From positions 1,135,001 through 1,199,000 of the forward strand of contig JAJFZO010000234.1 in NCBI GenBank assembly GCA_021397835.1: a DNA stretch of 64,000 nt, in the 5' to 3' direction. The notes beneath the pieces were generated by a model, which worked only from the letters and a program-made list of their open reading frames with translations, searched no databases and had not been told where the DNA came from. Origin of the DNA: Moringa oleifera. Its lineage: Eukaryota > Streptophyta > Magnoliopsida > Brassicales > Moringaceae. A program made the position numbers and the translations under genes. Shown here piece by piece: positions 1 to 13,852 of the stretch (positions are counted from its first letter, which is position 1; every line of letters begins with the position of its first letter).

Positions 1-3000
1 GGGACAAAGGGCTGATCTTTAAATGGGAGAAAGAGTGGATCCACAGGGTCCCAAATGAAATGGCTTATTCAAAAAAAGCCTTGTTCTTTGAAAGATCTAC
101 TTCGTGTCTAATACTGCATGGTTCCATTCTACAAGAACTCTAGATTATTCACTTAAAGCTCACTCTTTTCATCATAAATGATCCACTTGCCCTGAAATGA
201 CCTGGCCCAATAGGAAAATCCCAATTCGTTGGACCTTTTGATACAATCAAATAGAAAGCCCTAAGGGCACTATATTCTGAGAGTCCAAACTATGTGATTA
301 AATAAATCCTCCTCTATCTGTTACTGGTCGAGGACTTCTTCTCCTTCCTCTTCTTTAAACTCTGATTCGTATTTTTCATAGAGAAATCTCTAATCAATGA
401 TAGAACAAGATCCATTTTGCATCATATATAAGGGATTCCTTGGTTCGAACTGAAGAAGCAATGTCACTTGATCATTATCAAACTGACTGCAATCTTTTTC
501 TATCCGTGAGGATACCACCAGAGCACCTTGAGATCAGAATCATTCTTAACGAATCCATAAGAAGTGATCTTATTTTTTTTGTCAGGTTTGGGTAGAGACT
601 AAAGGTCTTGAGCGACCAATCCGGCAGAACAACTCAAAAGATAAACAAGTATTGTTAATTTCTTCATGCTCATTCTAAGTTCGAAGTACCATTTGTACAA
701 ATAAGTATCCCCTTTCTTACATGATTTCTTCTTTATATAGATAGATATAAGATCTATGGGGCAATTACTTAGAAGTGCATTTTGTGCAACAACCTTTTCT
801 ATATGATAGGAAAGGATCCCATGATCCTCAACCGATCTTACCTAGGATTGCAAATCCCAAGTTTATCTATAAAGAGCAAATCTAATTGTATTAGTGTCTA
901 TAATTGATTTCTTTTGTGTAATACTAATCGATAGGGCCTCATTGGTAAGTGCCACAAGATCTCGTGCATTGGAACCCATGGTTATGGACTAGAATCCATT
1001 AGTATGGAACATTTCCTTTTCCAAGTGAAAATCCCCTAGTATATGAAAGAGTGAAAAAGTGCTTTCATTGTTATGGAATAAGAAGCCTTTGTATCTTAAT
1101 GCATGTATTTAATTTATTCAGGGCTATTAGAGTGGGATCCACTTTTTGGGAATATAAGTCAAAGCAATAACAAGAATATTTCTACTGGAACATCTTTTAC
1201 AGTCCCTGGAGAGAGATTTCACTAATAGACCGAGGGATAAGTAATTCGACTCATTCACATCCAGATCATGAATCTTTGGAATCCATATTATGCAAGGAGA
1301 CATTGCTTTCGCTAACTCGAATTAAAGGGTAATATAAAACTAGTCTATTTCCGACATCATATCCATAGTTAAGCATTCATCATAGTTAAAAGTTTCAGCT
1401 TCATATCAAGTTCATGATCAATATTGTCACTATTATTAATATCGTTACTAGTATCAATATCATCATTGGCATCAATATCCTCACTATCGTTAATATCGAT
1501 ATCATCAATAAAAAAACGTTTAGGCTTATTATCCAGGAACTTGTTCAGAAATACTGTAATCAAAGGAACATAAGAGTTTATCGCTAGGTATTTGACCAAA
1601 TAGGATCGTCTAGTTCCTATAGAACCTATCACTAAAATATCCCTAGAGAGGGATAGGGCTAAGCAAAGCAAAAAGGTTTTCCATGAGATGGGAAATGAAA
1701 ACTATTAGCCTTACATGAAGTTTATGAATAAGTGATTGTTTGATAATGAGCAAAGAATATCCATCTTTCTGTTAAACAGGATGTATTGAACTCATAATTC
1801 ATTAGATACTTTTTATGAACGTCAACTAAGTATCGTAAGTAAATTGTTCCCGGTTGTTCAATCATTTGATAATCAGTGTCATTCTTTGATAAATGATCAC
1901 TATGAGTCAAACTCAAAAAAATTTTATCAATCCTTTTTTCTGCCATTATGGTGGAGAACTGAACCAAAAATTCTCTTTCTTTATCATCAATCGAATCATG
2001 TTCGTGACCCAGGATTCTATTTTATCATCAATCCAATCACCGCTCACGTTTTTTTCTTTTTCTTATCAATGATTAAATCTCTTTACTTGTATGACTTAGA
2101 TGTCTCATATTTCTCGAAAAAGTGATTTGATTGATGGGATTTGGTATGCTACTTATGAGATCCATGATATCGATGAAATTGATATTCAAATATTTCTTCC
2201 TAGAACGTGTTGATTTAACCTCATAAGTAGGATCACCACCCCATAGCTTGTTGCTACCAGAACCCTATATTTCTTCTAAGGAATCTCCTAATTATTCTAG
2301 AGCAACTAGAAAAAGATTCTTTAACCAGAAAGAATTCAGCTCAGATGTAGGATACATATTCAGAAGTTTTTGCAACTCAATCATGTATGATGGAATCATC
2401 AAAGATTTGACCCCTTTGCACTCTATCTATAACTCACTCTAAGCTTGGGAAACAAAAAGAAGATGTGTACGAATGAGATATCCAAACACCAAAAAGAAAG
2501 AAAAAGATTGAATAAAAAAACTACTGAACATTTGGTGTTCTAAGATGTGATGATATCAATGGTGACTCATCATTTCGATGAATTATTTCTACGAATAGAA
2601 GAAGATTATGTAAACACTTACTCGAAATCTCACTTATCATGTTCCATTGTGGAAGACATAATTTTTTTTTTGAAGAATTTGCCATGATATATCTGATTTA
2701 TGCATAATATCATGAAAAATGGATTCAAAATTTTGACTACTACTTAGTATCAGCAATAGGTTTGAAAAAGTATCTAAAAATATCAAATTTAGATATTTGT
2801 ACCCTGTTGAAGTAAAGAACCATGGCATATATATTTGGAATAGATTCCATTTTGAGGGAGTTGAAAAAGCACTATCTCATTGAAAGGTTCTATCCATCTG
2901 CCCTTCCTCAATGCATTTCTTTAAACAAAGACACCATTTTTCCCTCTTTTTAGATGGTAAATATTTCTCGGAACATGGAGTGCGAATCAAACCCATGTTT

Positions 3001-6000
3001 GAATTGAAATTGAGATACTAATGCAAGTTTTTCTCTTCTAAATGAGATAGATTCATATCTGAAAGAGGTTGACAATAAGTTCTTTCAAAATTGACTATTT
3101 GTCCCTCTATTATAGGTGTTCCAGAAATGTTTGCAATCGAGTAAATAGCTTTATGAACTAATGGATTAGGTCAAATTGCAAAATGGAAAGATTTGTACAA
3201 GTTATACCTTTCGTCACCACTTTATGGAAAATCCTTAGATATGAATATGTTAGATACCTGCGACTCGATTGATGAAGGTGAAATAATATCTCTCTCCAAA
3301 AAAGTATGTTTTTTTTTTACCACTGCATAAAGAAAATATTTTCTTGCGAATGAACAAGATATTGAGGAATTGTCCATATGTAAAATCATAATTATTGATA
3401 TGGACCTTTTCCACATAAAAAAGGAATCTTTTGTTACAATAGAAGCAAAAGTGATGTGGATTATTCAAGAATCGAAGTTAATTTGCTTTATAAAAAGAAG
3501 ACATAAATGAACTTCTATGAAATGGTTTCACAGGATTCAGACAATTGTCTTGATCATGGGATATTAGTGAGAAATAGGAATCCGTGTTATCAAAAGATTT
3601 TCTGCGATTCTTTCTAGTATAGAATGAGTCAATCATCCACTTTGGTATTTTATTGAACAAAAATGGTGATATTGTTCCTGCATTGATCAAGAATTTTGAT
3701 TTTTGAGAAGTATTATGATCATCCAAAAAGAAAGGTTTCAATTTTTTCAAATGAACGATTTGAAGACCTATTGATTCTAACAACTGATTATGGAGTTGAT
3801 CATTCAGACCTTTCAATTCATAGATATAGATTTCAGACCTATGGATGGGGATATTCTCGAAACACATAAAGAAAAAAAGAAGTGAGTTAGACGAAAAAGA
3901 AGTAACTTGGACAAAAAGAAACGAAGTGACTTGGACAAATCTTTTTTGTCAATAACCTCAGACCAATCAATCGAATATTGATTAATATATTGAATTGATT
4001 GAACACTACTTGAAAACGGTTCTTCTTCTCAAAAACAAAATGTTCCAAATGTCCCTGGAAATTCTTGCTCCTATTGGACCATTTGTATCTACATACATTA
4101 GGATCCCGACTTATGGATCTATTAGTTCGAGAAAGAAAAATAAGAGGATCGAACCATTTCTTTTGAGTCTTTTTCAAATTTGATTAACGTTGATTGATCG
4201 CATATTTCATTATAGTTCTATGATTCAGAGTATCATTTCCTATTTGATCCCTTTGAATTCCATATTCGAAGTTGCTTAAAAAGAATCGATTCAATACATT
4301 TCTTCTATAGGCACTATATTAGATTTGAATCAGATTTCGAATCAATCTCTATTGATTGACTGCCTCTATTATGTTGTTGGTAGCAAATACCACTACTTTT
4401 GGTTTTAGATCTTCCAAATCATTCCCATTGGGGATCTAGACCCATTTTTTTCTGATCCTTCGATAAAAGGATTCATTTTCTTCATAAAAAATATGAGGTA
4501 GAACCAATAAAGATTTCTTTTTTGATTCATCCTTGGAGTTGAATACCTTATTCAAGAATTGTTTTTGATCCAATCCATAGGAATCAATAAAAAAGGCAAA
4601 TCTTTAATGATACACCAGATCCGGCTTGGTTATTGATACAGTGAATAGATTTGCCATTTCTTGAAATCTCTCTTCTGATTCAAAATCATGGTGTAACATG
4701 TATCCTCCCTGTTCAAGTCATGGAATAGATGAAATAAATAAAAAAATGGATTTTTGTTCAAGAATGAAATCTTATTGGAACTATCCATACCCAATTCATC
4801 CTTCAAAATAATATCGCACCATATCTGATGAAATCGGATGAATTGAGATGATGTTTTGTAAATATGTAATTATCTTGAATATATTAACTATTTCTTTATT
4901 TTTTGATTGCTTGGAAGGGACAAAAGAAACATCTCATTCTTTATTCAACAATTTATGATCTCTAATGGACCTCTCAGTAAGATTGGAACCTAGATGAAGT
5001 TCTGACCATCTATCAGAGAAAAAAGAACGAATGGGTCTTGTAGGATTCCCAAGAAATTCTTCGATTTCTTACGGAAGCAGATTATTATTCATCCACTTCT
5101 CACGTTTCATGAATAGCTGAGGTACTGAGGAATATCGAGAAAGGCATTTAGGGAATTGGTCTGATTCTATCTCTATTCGTTTCGTTTGAAGAAAGGAAGG
5201 ATCCCAAAGAATCAATCTTCCTTTTAGTTATTAAATCTCTCTTTGATTGATCAATGTGTGATATTCCGAATCCTCATTACTAATGGAATCCAAATGATCT
5301 CTAAATTAATCAGAAGATCTTTTCAATTGGCTAGAATCTGTTACTTAAACAAAACTAGATCTTGTGGAATCATATTGAATATTTGACATCACATTTTGTA
5401 CCTTGCTAAAAAATTGATCCTTGTTTATCAACCACACATTGCCTAACCAAATCCAATTCTCTCTCAATATGTTCCTTACAAAATATGATTCGTGCGGATT
5501 CTTCCCCTAACTAATGAAGAGATCTTGGCGAAATTGTCAAATATGAAATTGAGCATAATTTTGCAAAGAAATAACCTACTTTTTTCTTGAGAAGAGATGG
5601 GAAACATGCTCAATATCATTTGATTGAATAATTGATCCAGCTCCTTGTTGTTTGAAGAAACCCTCCACTTCAATTGGTATTTTTTCATGAAAGGTAAATA
5701 TGAATAACAAATCCCGTTCACTAAGATTTCGAATAGTTGTCCCGAATTCAAGTTGATTATGTTTCACCTCTCACTCGAAGAAAGACGATCAAACAATTCC
5801 CAATCATGGCCTTTGCAGATTGGATCATCCATATAATATAAAAAAGAAACTCCAGATATTTGATGTCTTTCTCTTTGAACCTGTTATCAATTCCAGCGAC
5901 AGTTTCATTAGATATCTTATAATTAGAATCCCTCTTTTTTCTGATCCAGTTCCACCATCACCGCGAACTCTAGTTAGATTTAGGCATGATACACTTTTTA

Positions 6001-6500
6001 GTTATTGGAGGAACCCAAGTACTTTCTTTCGGATCCAAGAAACAGCTCTCAAAGATCTTTTTTTTTTCTTTTGGAAGATACAGAAGCGAAATAATGAACT
6101 ATTGATATTAGAAGACCCAAAAGATTCTTTCAATGTATCATTTTTGAGTCCAATGGAATTCATAGGAATAGGAAGAAGCCTTATCAAATAGAGATTTTTT
6201 CTTTCGACCATATTTTGATTGTTAATATGATATATAAAGACCACTACTGCAAATAGCACTACACCCTTGATCGTGAAATATCGATTGCTTGTTAAACCTT
6301 GTGAATTGTGTGAAAATAGGATACTCCAAATTCGAGGGTCCAAGAGTTTTATAAAATGTTCTTGATGAAAAAAAATGTGAATGAAAGATCCCACTGAATT
6401 GAATTGGGTCCATGAATCTAAGAAATGATGAGAATTCTTGATCTCCCACAATAATTCTCTCAATTCGAAAAATCCAAGATTTGAATTGACGTCTTTTCAT
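1..6500 (-). pseudogene. ycf2: ycf2 pseudogene, copy A (runs off left edge)
   Basis: Reads leftward from an ATG at 6500 (starts [11 protein letters not shown]) through most of the very large Ycf2 protein, which in plastids is part of a membrane motor linked to protein import. Recognisable blocks include [18 protein letters not shown] (near 6400), [13 protein letters not shown] (near 4150), FCFYCNKRF (near 3450), and [13 protein letters not shown] with an Asp/Ile-rich repeat (1369-1671). The window starts near the C-terminal FKDQPFV region, so the true 3' end lies outside. The frame shifts after about 12 codons and is broken by many stops. Two Trp-to-stop changes (near 5512 and 5570) are shared with copy C. 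Identity is certain; it cannot encode the protein. Confidence 0.95.
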
Positions 6501-6588
6501 TGATTCCTCCTAAATTGCATTGATTTATCCTAAAGATTTTATTTCAATTGGAATTCAGTTAGTCACCATGTACGAGGATCCCCATTAA

Positions 6589-6662
6589 GCATCCATGGCT
6601 GAATGGTTAAGGCACCCAACTCATAATTGGCCAATTCGTAGGTTTAATTCTTACTGGATGCA
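6589..6662 (+). tRNA. trnI-CAU: trnI-CAU (plastid-derived, decayed)
   Basis: A 74-nt sequence beginning GCATCCATGGCTGAATGG and ending with the matching acceptor strand GGATGCA matches plastid tRNA-Ile(CAU). The CAU anticodon is kept in the loop (ctcataa). Its position between ycf2 and rpl23 is the normal inverted-repeat order. A few T-arm substitutions are visible. Plastid-derived tRNAs in nuclear DNA are not expected to be functional. Confidence 0.93.
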
Positions 6663-6827
6663 TGCCAATGGGACCTTCCTATAAGTTTATTGGAATTGGC
6701 TCTGTATCAATGGAATCTCATCATCAATACATAATGAATTCATGTGGTATATTCATATTATAAAATATGAACAATAAGAACTAGCATTGTTATTAAGACT
6801 AGAACTCATAAGGAAGAAAATGGATTT

Positions 6828-7108
6828 ATGAATGGAATCAAATATGTAGTATTTACAGACAAAAATATTCGGTTATTAGGGAAAAATCAATATACTTTTA
6901 ATTCAAATCAGGATCAATTGGGACAAAAATAAAGCATTAGGTCGAACTCTTCTTTGGTGTCAAGGTAATAGCTATGAATAGTCATCAACTCCCCAAAAAG
7001 GGTAAAAGAATGGGACCTATCATGGGACATACAATGCATTATAGACGTATGATCATTACGCTTTAACCGGGTTATTCTATTCCACCTCTTAGAAAGAAAT
7101 GAACTTAA
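6828..7108 (+). pseudogene. rpl23: rpl23 pseudogene
   Basis: Plastid ribosomal protein uL23 remnant. It opens [20 protein letters not shown] and later reads [19 protein letters not shown] and YSIPPLRKK in another frame. Length is 281 nt against the usual 282, so at least one net base is lost. Stops interrupt it, for example after DQLGQK and in place of the Gln before PGYSIPP. It lies between trnI-CAU and rpl2, as in the plastid inverted repeat. Confidence 0.92.
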
Positions 7109-7126
7109 ATCAAAATACTTAATAGC

Positions 7127-8630
7127 ATGGCGATACATTTATATAAAACTTCTACCTCGAGCACATACAATAAAATCGTAAACAATGAAGTGAAATCTAA
7201 TCCATGAAATAATTTGATATATGGACAACATCATTGTGGTAAAGGTCATAATGCCAGAGGAATCATTACCGCAAGGCATAAAAGGGGAGGTCATAAGTGT
7301 CTATACTATAAAATCGAATTTCGGTGAAATGAAAAAGAAATACATGGTAGAATCGTAACCATAGAATACGACCCCAATCGAAATGCATACATTTGTCTCA
7401 TACACAATAGAGATGGTGAGAAGAGATATATTTTTCATCCTAGAGGGGCTATAATTAGAGATCCCATTATTTCTAGTATAGAAGTTCCTATAAAAATTGG
7501 AAATGCCCTACCTTTGAGTGCGGTTTGAACTAATTGATTTTTGTAATTGGAAGTAACCAATTAGGTTTACGATGAAACCTAGAAATCGATCACTGATCCA
7601 ATTTGAGTACCTCTATAAGATAGATCTCAACAGAAAACTGAAGAGTAATGACAGTAAGTGATTGAGTTTAGTAGTTTCTCATATAAAATTGTTGACTTTA
7701 GAGATATAGTAATATGGAAAAGACAAAATTGTTTCAAGAACCGACAGAACCAGAAACGCCCCTTGTTTCAAAGAGAGGAGGACGAGTTATTCACATTTCA
7801 TGTGATGGTCAAAGGCAAATTGAAAGCTAAGTAATGGTAATTCTAAAGATTTCCTGGGGGAAAAATAGAGATGTCTCCTACGCTACCCATAATATATGGA
7901 AGTTTTGATGTAATTTCATAGAGTCATTTGGTCTGAATGCTACATGAAGAATAGAAGATAGATGACGAAACGGGAAGACCTAGGATGTAGAAGATCGTAG
8001 CATGAGTTATTCGGTAGATTTGGATTCCTATATATCCACTCGTGTGGTACTTCATTGTACGATATATATATAAGATCCATATGTATAGATGTCATCATCT
8101 ACATCCAAAAAGTCATATGCTTTGGAAGAAGCTTGTATAGATTTGGGAAAGGGTTTTGATTGATGAAAAAGAAGAATCCACTTCAACCGATATGCCCTTA
8201 GGCACGGCTATAGATAACATTGAAATCACACTTAGAAACGATGGACAATTAGCTAGAGCAGCGGGTGCTATAGCGAAACTGATTGCAAAAGAGGGGAAAT
8301 TGGCCACATTAAAATTACCTTCTCGAGAGGTCCGTTTGATATCCAAAAATTTCTCAGCAACAGTCGAACAAGTGGGGAATGTTAGGGTGAACCAGAGAAA
8401 TTTGGGTAGAGCGGATCTAAATTTTAGCTAGGTAAGCGTCCTATAGTAAGAGGAGTAGTTATGAACCCTGTAGACCATCCCCATAGAGGTGGTGAAAAGA
8501 AGGCTCTAATTGGTAGAAAAAACTCGTAACCCCTTAGGGTTATTTTGCATTTAGAAGAAGAAGCAAAAAAGTAACAAATATAGCGATAATTTGATTATTC
8601 GTCACCATAGTAAATATGAGAGAAAATAGA
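7127..8630 (+). pseudogene. rpl2: rpl2 pseudogene with group II intron
   Basis: Plastid ribosomal protein uL2 remnant. Exon 1 (7127 to about 7524) reads MAIHLYKTSTSST, then [17 protein letters not shown] and ends NALPLSAV. The group II intron runs to about 8180. Exon 2 reads [34 protein letters not shown] and, after a frameshift near 8428, [14 protein letters not shown]. An Arg-to-stop follows SNP in exon 1. The exon-intron layout is that of plastid rpl2. It is the last inverted-repeat gene before the single-copy border. Confidence 0.93.
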
Positions 8631-8789
8631 ATTTCTTTTTTTGTCTTAAAAAAATATGAGTTAATTAATTGTGACACGTTCACTAAAAAAAAAAAATCCT
8701 TTTGTAACAAATCATTTATTAAGAAAAATTGATAAGCTTAATACAAAAGCAAAAATGTTAGTTATTATAACTAGTTAATAGTTATTATG

Positions 8790-8864
8790 GGCGAACGATG
8801 GGAATTGAACCTGCGCATGGTGGATTCATAATCTACTGCCTTGATCCACTTGGCTACATCCGCC
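8790..8864 (-). tRNA. trnH-GUG: trnH relic with GUG-to-AUG anticodon
   Basis: The minus strand matches plastid tRNA-His: GGCGGATGTAGCCAAGTGG at the 5' end and a T-arm/acceptor ending in ACGATCGTTCGCC-like sequence. The anticodon loop reads ATTATGAA where the plastid gene has ATTGTGAA, so the anticodon would be AUG instead of GUG. It sits just past rpl2 and before psbA, the normal first gene of the large single-copy region. Confidence 0.92.
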
Positions 8865-9274
8865 CCTATTACTTTACCACCACCCTTTTTTTATTTAGAA
8901 AATTAATTTGCAAAACAAATGAAATGAAAAATGAAAAAAACTACAATTTTTATACAAGAACAGGCAGACAATTCCAACTTTTTTTTAATGTATGTTAAAT
9001 AATAACTTCACAAAAGATTAGTAAAAACTTTTTTCTAAAAAAAATAGTAGATAACGAAAGTATAATACTAAAAAAAACACTCATAAATTTTTCTTTATTT
9101 TATTTTTTCTTATTCAATGTTTAATGTTGAAGTCAAAAAGACTTTACATTATATAAAAAAACTACTAAATAACTAAATAAAGGAGTAATACCAACCTTCT
9201 TGATAAAAGAAGAAGTTGATTATTGCTCCTTTATTTTCAAAAATAGTATTCTATGCTAAGACCAAACCAAAGTT
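8865..9274. other. trnH-psbA spacer
   Basis: AT-rich non-coding DNA in the position of the plastid trnH-psbA spacer. The inverted repeat ccaaccttcttgat/atcaagaaggttgg-like hairpin near 9190-9230 probably corresponds to the psbA 3' stem-loop. I see no gene. Confidence 0.75.
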
Positions 9275-10337
9275 TTATCCATTTGTAGATGGAGCTTCAA
9301 TAGCAGCTAGGTCTAAAGGGAAGTTATGAGCATTATGTTCATGTATAACTTCCATACCAAGGTTAGCACGGTTAATAATATTAGCCCAAGTATTAATTAC
9401 ACGACCTTGACTATCAACTACAGATTGGTTGAAATTGAAACCATTTAGGTTGAAAGCCATAGTGCTAATACCTAAAAAAGTGAACCAGATACCTACTACG
9501 AGCCAAGCCACTAAGAAGAAATATAAAGAATGAAAGTTGTTGAAACTAGCATATTGGAAGATCAATCGGCCAAAATAACCAAGTGTAGCTATGATATTAT
9601 AAGTTTCTTCCTCTTGACTAAATTGATAACCTTCATTAACAGATTCATTTTCTGTGGTTTCCCCTGATCGAACTAAAAGTTACCAAGGAACCATGCATAG
9701 TACTAAATAGGGAGCCGTCAAATACACCAACTACGCCTAGCATGCGAAATGGGTGCATAAGAATGTTGTGCTCTACTTGGAATACAATCATAAAGCTAAA
9801 AGTACCAGAGATTCCTAGAGTCATACCATCAGAAAAACTTCCTTGACCAATTGGATAGATGAAGAAAACAGTGGTAGCAGGTGCAACAGGAGCTGAATAT
9901 GCAACATCAATCCAAGGGCACATACCTAAACGAAAACTAAGTTCTTACTCACGACCCATGTAACCAGCTATACTAAGTAAGAAGTGTAGAACAATTAGCT
10001 CATAAGGACCACCGTTATATAACCATTCATCAATGGATGCGGCTTCCTAGATCGGGTAAAAGTGCAAACTTATAACTGTAGATGTAGGAATAATGGCACT
10101 AGAAATAATATTATTTCCATAAAGTAGATATCCAAAAATAGGTTCGCGAATACTGTCAATGTCTATAGGAGGAGCTGCAATGAATGCGATAATAAATACT
10201 AAAGTTGGGGTCAACAAGGTAGGGATCATCAAAACACCAAACCATCCAATGTAAAGACTATTTTTAGTGCTGGTTATCTAGTTACAGAAGCGACCCTATA
10301 GGCTTTCACTTTCGTGTCTCTCTAAAATTACAGTCAT
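9275..10337 (-). pseudogene. psbA: psbA pseudogene (photosystem II D1)
   Basis: Reads leftward from ATG at 10337 to the stop at 9275, 1063 nt against 1062 in functional psbA. D1 blocks are clear: [48 protein letters not shown] and the C-terminus [17 protein letters not shown]. Trp-to-stop changes and frameshifts break it into several short frames. The usual SIRETTENES region is shifted out of frame near 9650. Confidence 0.96.
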
Positions 10338-10618
10338 GGTAAAATCTTAGTTTATTTAATCATCAGGGACTCTTAAGCACACAAATGCGCTAAAAATAGA
10401 AATATGAAAGCTTGTTATTCAACAGTATAACATGACTTATACATCCGTGTCAACCAATGTCAAATATATATCTATGATCTTATCTATCTAAATTCATCGG
10501 AATCTTTTTTTTTTTTTTTGAAAGAATGAAGTGAGTTACAAAACAAAAGTGGAATGCAGATTTATATCCATACATTTTATATATGAATATCATTTCGATA
10601 AAATAATAATAATATAAT

Positions 10619-13153
10619 GGGTTGCCCGAGATTCGAACCTGAAACTAGTCAGATATAGTAGATAGGTATAGGTAAAGGTAGCAAAATCTCTTCACAAACC
10701 GTGCTTGCATTTTTCATTGCACACGGCTTTCTCTATGTATATATGGAAAACTCAATTTCTTCCCTAAATGAAATTCGAATTGGATACTCAGTTAATCAAC
10801 CTTATTCTTCTTTTCTTATTCTTACTATATGAACAATTAATAATAGTAATAGGAATGAATGCACTTTTTTATCTCTTCATCATTTATGAAAAATTTTCGT
10901 ACATTACACGATCCCATAACCAAATCATTCATGATTAACCAAATAATTGATACAAATAATATCCAAATACAAAATACACACTTTGTATAACTTTCGCAAA
11001 GCATAATAAGCTCTTGGAAAGATAAAAGAAAGAACTTACTCTTCCTCTATAAAGAATTCTTCCAAAAAGTTTGAACCTAACCTTTTTAAAAAAACGCGTA
11101 CAATGCTTTTATGTTTATGTGCCAAAGTTTTAACACAAGAAAGTCGAAGTATATATTTCATTCGATATAAATTCTTTTTTTCAGAGGATCCACTATGATA
11201 ATGAGAAAGATTTCTGCGTATACCCACAAATCGATCAATAATATCAGAATCTGATGAATCGGCCCAGGTCGACTTACTAATGGGATGCCCTAATGTATTA
11301 CAAAATCTCGCTTTAGCCAATGATCCAATCATAGGAATAATTGGAATGTTTGTATCAAATTTCTTTATAGCATTATCTATTATAAATGAGTTTTCTAGCA
11401 TTTGGCTCCGTACCACTAATGGATTAAATCGCAAACTTGAAAAATAGCCTAGAAAGTTTGGATAATCTTTCGATAATTGGTTTATACGGACCCTTCGTGA
11501 TTGAGACCACACGTAAAAATGACATTTCCATAAATTGATGAAGTAATATTTTCATTTATTCATTAGAAAAGGCGTATCTTTTTGAAGCCAAAATGGATTT
11601 TCCTTGATATTTAACATAATGCATGAAATGATCCTTGAACAAGCATAAGATGTCCTAAAAACCATAACAAAGGTTTTTATAAGATCTTCTATTTTTCCAT
11701 AGAAAAAATTCGCTCAAGAAGGACTTCAAAAGATGTTGGTCATAAATGAGAAGATTGGTTGCAGAGAAAAAATAAGATGGATTTGTATTCACATACATGA
11801 GAATTATATAAGAACAAGGAAAACCATGGATTAAAAAAAAGATTTCTTTGGAGTAATAAGACTCTTCCAATTACAATACTTGTAGAGATAGAATCGTAAT
11901 AAATGCAAAGAAGAGGCATCTCTTATCTAGAAACAAAGTGGTTGAACTAAGATTTCCAAATGGATGGGATAAGGTATTAGTACATCTAATACATAATTTA
12001 AATGTGAAAATTTGTCCTCTAAAAAGGGAAATATTGAATGAATTGATTGTAAATTATGAGATTTTGATATTTTTTTCCTTCTAAGGTAGATACTAATCTT
12101 AGAGAAAATGAAATTTTTGCAATCACTGCAAATACCGCTGATATCATTTGATAATAGAAATTATTATTGTGACCAAAAAATGGATTTTATAATCATTAGC
12201 AAAAATAATCAAATGATTCTACACATTTGAAAAATTAAACATTTCATATTTCTTTGTATTTTCATAACTCAAATTTTCCAACAAAACAGATTTATTATAT
12301 TTAAACGATGATCATGAGCAAGTGCATAAATATACTCCCAAAAAATAAGTGGATATAGGAAGTCATGTTTTCGAGATCTATCTAGCTCTAAATATACTTG
12401 AAATTCATCCATTTTAATTGAAATTTGATTTAAAAAGGTGTTTATTGGGTTATCAAATGGTACATAGTGCGATAGAGTCGAAATAAGATATTATAGTAAG
12501 AAAGGAATAGATACCTCAAAAACAGGTAAACTCATCAATGGATTCTTTACCCTTTTTTTTCCATCTAATTGATTTATGTTGCTTAGAGGGAGGATGGTTA
12601 GAAATCCTTTATTTTTTCAACCCAATCAATCTTTTGATTTTGGAAATATATATTTTTTCTTTGTCAATATACTACTTCTTTTACACATTCATCTTAGACC
12701 AATAATAGGGAAAAACTAATAGTTAGAACTCATTAGAAAAATTTATAATCCACTCATGAGAAAAGTCCTTCCCACATTAGGCACTAACATATTTTTAACA
12801 TTTAGTTAAATCGAGAAATCATTCAAATTATGAACAGAAGCTCGTTGCTTTTTGTTTCCCTCTAATTTGGGTCATACAGTTTTATCCATTCATTCGCTCG
12901 ACTTAACTTTGAATTCAATTCATTTTGTTCTGCATCGAGAATTCAAATTTGTACCTATCCGAAAAGAAAGAAATATGTTATTCGAATTCTCCATTGATAC
13001 AACATGCTATTTTTTCCATTCATTCCTTTCAAGGTCAGTCATGGTCTTACAAACTCTACCACTGGTCTGGAAGAATCCTTTTCTTCATATAAATGTGTAA
13101 AAGATGCTAGTGGCACTTAAAAGCCGAGTACTTTACCGTTAAGTTAGCAACCT
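10619..13153 (-). tRNA. trnK-UUU: split trnK-UUU relic (contains matK)
   Basis: The 3' exon is at 10619-10653 (minus strand ends CGGGCAACCC-like) and the 5' exon at 13117-13153 (GGTTGCTAACTTAACGG then TACTCGGCTTTTAA, with the UUU anticodon at the splice edge). About 2.46 kb of group II intron separates them and carries matK, the normal plastid arrangement. The 5' exon has an acceptor-stem change (AGGTTGC for GGGTTGC). Confidence 0.92.
10925..12412 (-). pseudogene. matK: matK pseudogene (group II intron maturase)
   Basis: Starts [18 protein letters not shown] at 12412 and ends [14 protein letters not shown] at 10925, 1488 nt. The largest intact stretch (11036-11512) holds the maturase domain with [33 protein letters not shown] and [17 protein letters not shown]. 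It ends at a Gln-to-stop (CAA to TAA) after EEFFIEEE. Frameshifts occur upstream. In plastids MatK assists splicing of trnK and other group IIA introns; this copy is dead. Confidence 0.95.
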
Positions 13154-13852
13154 GAAAAAAATAATTAGAATGTATAGATTCAATCGGAATACAAAAAATA
13201 AAAATAAAAAAAGAGAGAGATTCAATTTCATGACGTAATCAAAACCAAAACATGAAACTAGCAAGACATCTAAAGAATTTAAACTAAAAATTTTTAATTG
13301 ATTATGACTATAAAAATTTTTAATTAATATTTTAAACATTTTTTAATTGAATGAAGTAAAATAAAAAAGAAACCTATGGATCAGGGATAAATAGATCTAT
13401 TTCCTATGATCGCATTATATTAGTTCGATACACTCTTGTCAATATGATTGTGAATATTGAATATGAAGAAAAGAATATAAAAAAGAAATAAAAGAAATAT
13501 AAAATATATAATTAAAAAACACAAGCTTTATCCCTTGTTGTCTTAGTTGTTAATAGATTTAAAATGAAAGAAAATCACCCTAGTGAAGGTAACGTAAAAA
13601 AAAAATGATATTTTTAAACCAATTTCATCATTTATTTTTTCTATGTATTTTATACCAATAAAATTATATCAATAAAATCGATTTTCAAAAAAAAAAAATT
13701 TCTCATTATAGAACACAATATTCTTTAGTAGGAATACTAAATTAGAAAAAATAAATAAGTATGAATAGAAGAAAATAGGGGGAAAGAGTAAAGCATTTTT
13801 TATACAAAGCTATATATGAGTCATCCACACATTTTTTTTTTTTTGTATTTCA
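13154..13852. other. trnK-rps16 spacer
   Basis: Very AT-rich sequence with several A/T homopolymers, in the position of the plastid trnK-rps16 spacer. No gene or conserved motif is recognised. Confidence 0.7.

Noticed and set aside
1369..1671. Acidic repeat protein as a new gene
   Set aside because: It is the ATPase-like segment of ycf2 in frame, with flanking ycf2 on both sides.
5820..6191. 123-codon plus-strand open frame
   Set aside because: It is the antisense shadow of ycf2 copy A and matches no family I recognise.
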